From an uncultured Balneolaceae bacterium (lineage in GTDB: Bacteria > Bacteroidota > Rhodothermia > Balneolales > Balneolaceae): a stretch of 34,252 nucleotides of DNA. Under the pieces are notes generated by a model, which searched no databases, had not been told where the DNA came from, and worked only from the letters and a program-made list of their open reading frames with translations. The position numbers and the translations under genes are program-made. How positions within the stretch are numbered: position 1 is the stretch's first letter; every line of letters starts with the position of its first letter. Below are positions 33,115 through 34,252 of the stretch, piece after piece. Where the stretch lies: assembly GCA_913057825.1 (NCBI GenBank), contig CAJXOW010000038.1, positions 1-34,252 of the forward strand. The letters are read 5' to 3'.

Positions 33115-34252
33115 ATGGTTTTTTCCAATCGATTGCGAATAAATCTCAGTTTCCTCAAAATTTCGCTCTTCTTTTTAATTTCCGGCATGTTATTGCTTTA
33201 TGCGGGGGCGGTAATTGCCCAGGACAGCAACGCGTCGGATACCACAGATCTTGACCTTGTCAATCCTCTCCAACAGCGTGCCCAGCAATATACGATCAAG
33301 GGGATAGAAGTGAAGGGCGCACAGACGGTTCGTGAGAGTTTTATTCCCAGTACCAGTGGGTTAACCGAGGGAACTACCATTACCATCCCGGGAGATGATA
33401 TTTCACAAGCTATACGCAGACTCTACCGCACCGGGCTATTTTCCAACATCGAAATCAATAAAAAAAGAACCACGGTCGACGGTATTTACCTGGAAATCGT
33501 GGTAGAGGAGCAGCCGCGACTCGCGGGGTATGAACTTAAAGGGATTGGAAAATCAGAACGGGAAGATCTAAAAAAACGGCTTTCCCTGGTAACCGGTTTT
33601 GCCGTGACTAAATCGGCTAAACAGCAATCCCGGAACACGATAAAGCGTTTCTTTTCCGATAAAGGTTATTGGAATACGAAAGTGAATATTAAGACCACGG
33701 TTACGGACTCTGTACGCAATCGGGTGCGGTTAACCTATAATATCGATCCGGGTAAGAAACTGGAAATTAAGGATATTCGCTTCCGAGGGAATGATACATT
33801 CGAGGAAAAAGACTTGCGGAAAGCCCTGGGGACGATTAAGGAGGATCGTTGGTGGAGAATATTTTCCAAGAAGTTATTCAAGCAGAAAAAATACGAGGAA
33901 GCCAGGAAGAATCTAATAAGCTATTATAAGGAGCGTGGTTTCCGGGATGTACGTATAGTTGATGATTCGGTTTACGTGTACAACTACAAAAAGGACAAGA
34001 AGGGAATTCGAGTCCGGATAACTTTGGAGGAGGGACCCAAATATTTTGTTCGTGATATTACGTGGGAGGGGAACACGGTTTATTCGGATGAACAACTGAC
34101 AGAGACCCTCGGACTGGCGAAAGGAGATGTATTCAATCATAAGAAGTACGAAAACAACCTCAAACCCACCGGACAAAATGAGAACAATGTTAAGAGCATG
34201 TATCAGAATGCGGGATACCTGTTTTTCCAAATACAGCCTAACATTGAAGTAG
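33115..34252 (+). CDS. bamA: Outer membrane protein assembly factor BamA (partial, N-terminal POTRA part)
   Basis: The frame starts at ATG 33115 and remains open to the right edge (379 codons seen), so the beta-barrel is missing. A signal peptide is visible (hydrophobic stretch about 16-36 ending VIAQD). Successive POTRA-type repeats follow: KGIEVKGAQTV with RRLYRTGLFSNIEI; AGYELKGIG with RFFSDKGYWNTKV; IKDIRFRGNDTF with YYKERGFRDVRI; and VRDITWEGNTVY with MYQNAGYLFFQI. This is the Omp85 layout for folding outer membrane proteins. It follows uppS by 9 bp. Confidence 0.93.
   Translation, partial: MVFSNRLRINLSFLKISLFFLISGMLLLYAGAVIAQDSNASDTTDLDLVNPLQQRAQQYTIKGIEVKGAQTVRESFIPSTSGLTEGTTITIPGDDISQAIRRLYRTGLFSNIEINKKRTTVDGIYLEIVVEEQPRLAGYELKGIGKSEREDLKKRLSLVTGFAVTKSAKQQSRNTIKRFFSDKGYWNTKVNIKTTVTDSVRNRVRLTYNIDPGKKLEIKDIRFRGNDTFEEKDLRKALGTIKEDRWWRIFSKKLFKQKKYEEARKNLISYYKERGFRDVRIVDDSVYVYNYKKDKKGIRVRITLEEGPKYFVRDITWEGNTVYSDEQLTETLGLAKGDVFNHKKYENNLKPTGQNENNVKSMYQNAGYLFFQIQPNIEV

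Overview
The window reads as ordinary chromosome from a free-living Gram-negative bacterium of the Bacteroidota/Balneolota/Rhodothermota side of the tree; Balneolota is my best guess. The basis is uppS next to bamA, an orphan RsbW-type ATPase, the 1160-residue DnaE with an intact PHP domain, the TAT-type metallophosphatase beside a 5'-nucleotidase C-domain lipoprotein, weak Shine-Dalgarno signals with several TTG/GTG starts, and moderate GC. I saw no rRNA, tRNA, CRISPR array, integrase or insertion sequence with a transposase. I could not assign any promoter with confidence.

Layout. Positions 1-2263 (minus strand): terC-type membrane protein, a small membrane protein and a metallo-beta-lactamase-fold nuclease cut by the left edge. 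2356-3294 (minus): oxyR. 3295-4007 is a divergent intergenic region holding the first copy of a long inverted-repeat element. 4008-6974 (plus): acylphosphatase, RNA 2',3'-cyclic phosphodiesterase, YjbQ, a membrane-anchored alpha/beta hydrolase, and an SDR oxidoreductase. 7284-10766: dnaE, followed by repeat copy 2, then trxA with a clear intrinsic terminator. 11820-12236 (minus): RsbW-like ATPase. 12408-15718 (plus): NlpC/P60 peptidase, HNH endonuclease, and a two-gene split 5'-nucleotidase homologue. 15763-18408 (minus): YyaL and methylglyoxal synthase. 18671-20540 (plus): ndk and a NamZ-like lipoprotein. 20606-21349 (minus): rlmB. 21427-26630 (plus): small membrane protein, GDPD, pyrG, Nudix hydrolase, YtcJ-like amidohydrolase, then repeat copy 3. 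27124-34252 (plus): a cell-envelope run of LysM lytic transglycosylase, S41 protease, PHP phosphoesterase, ribH, uppS and bamA, cut by the right edge.

Two things stand out. First, three copies of a roughly 165-bp element have 30-34 bp inverted arms around a 101-102 nt centre, and the arms differ between copies by paired, compensating substitutions. This suggests that a folded hairpin, in RNA or single-stranded DNA, is what is maintained. Second, the split 5'-nucleotidase pair at 13962-15718 keeps its fold, export signals and operon layout. The metallophosphatase half has lost nearly all metal ligands and the C-domain half has lost its substrate-binding motifs, so it looks like an exported two-protein pseudoenzyme with an unknown job.

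The rest is housekeeping: DNA replication, pyrimidine, riboflavin and nucleotide metabolism, peptidoglycan turnover, and redox defence.
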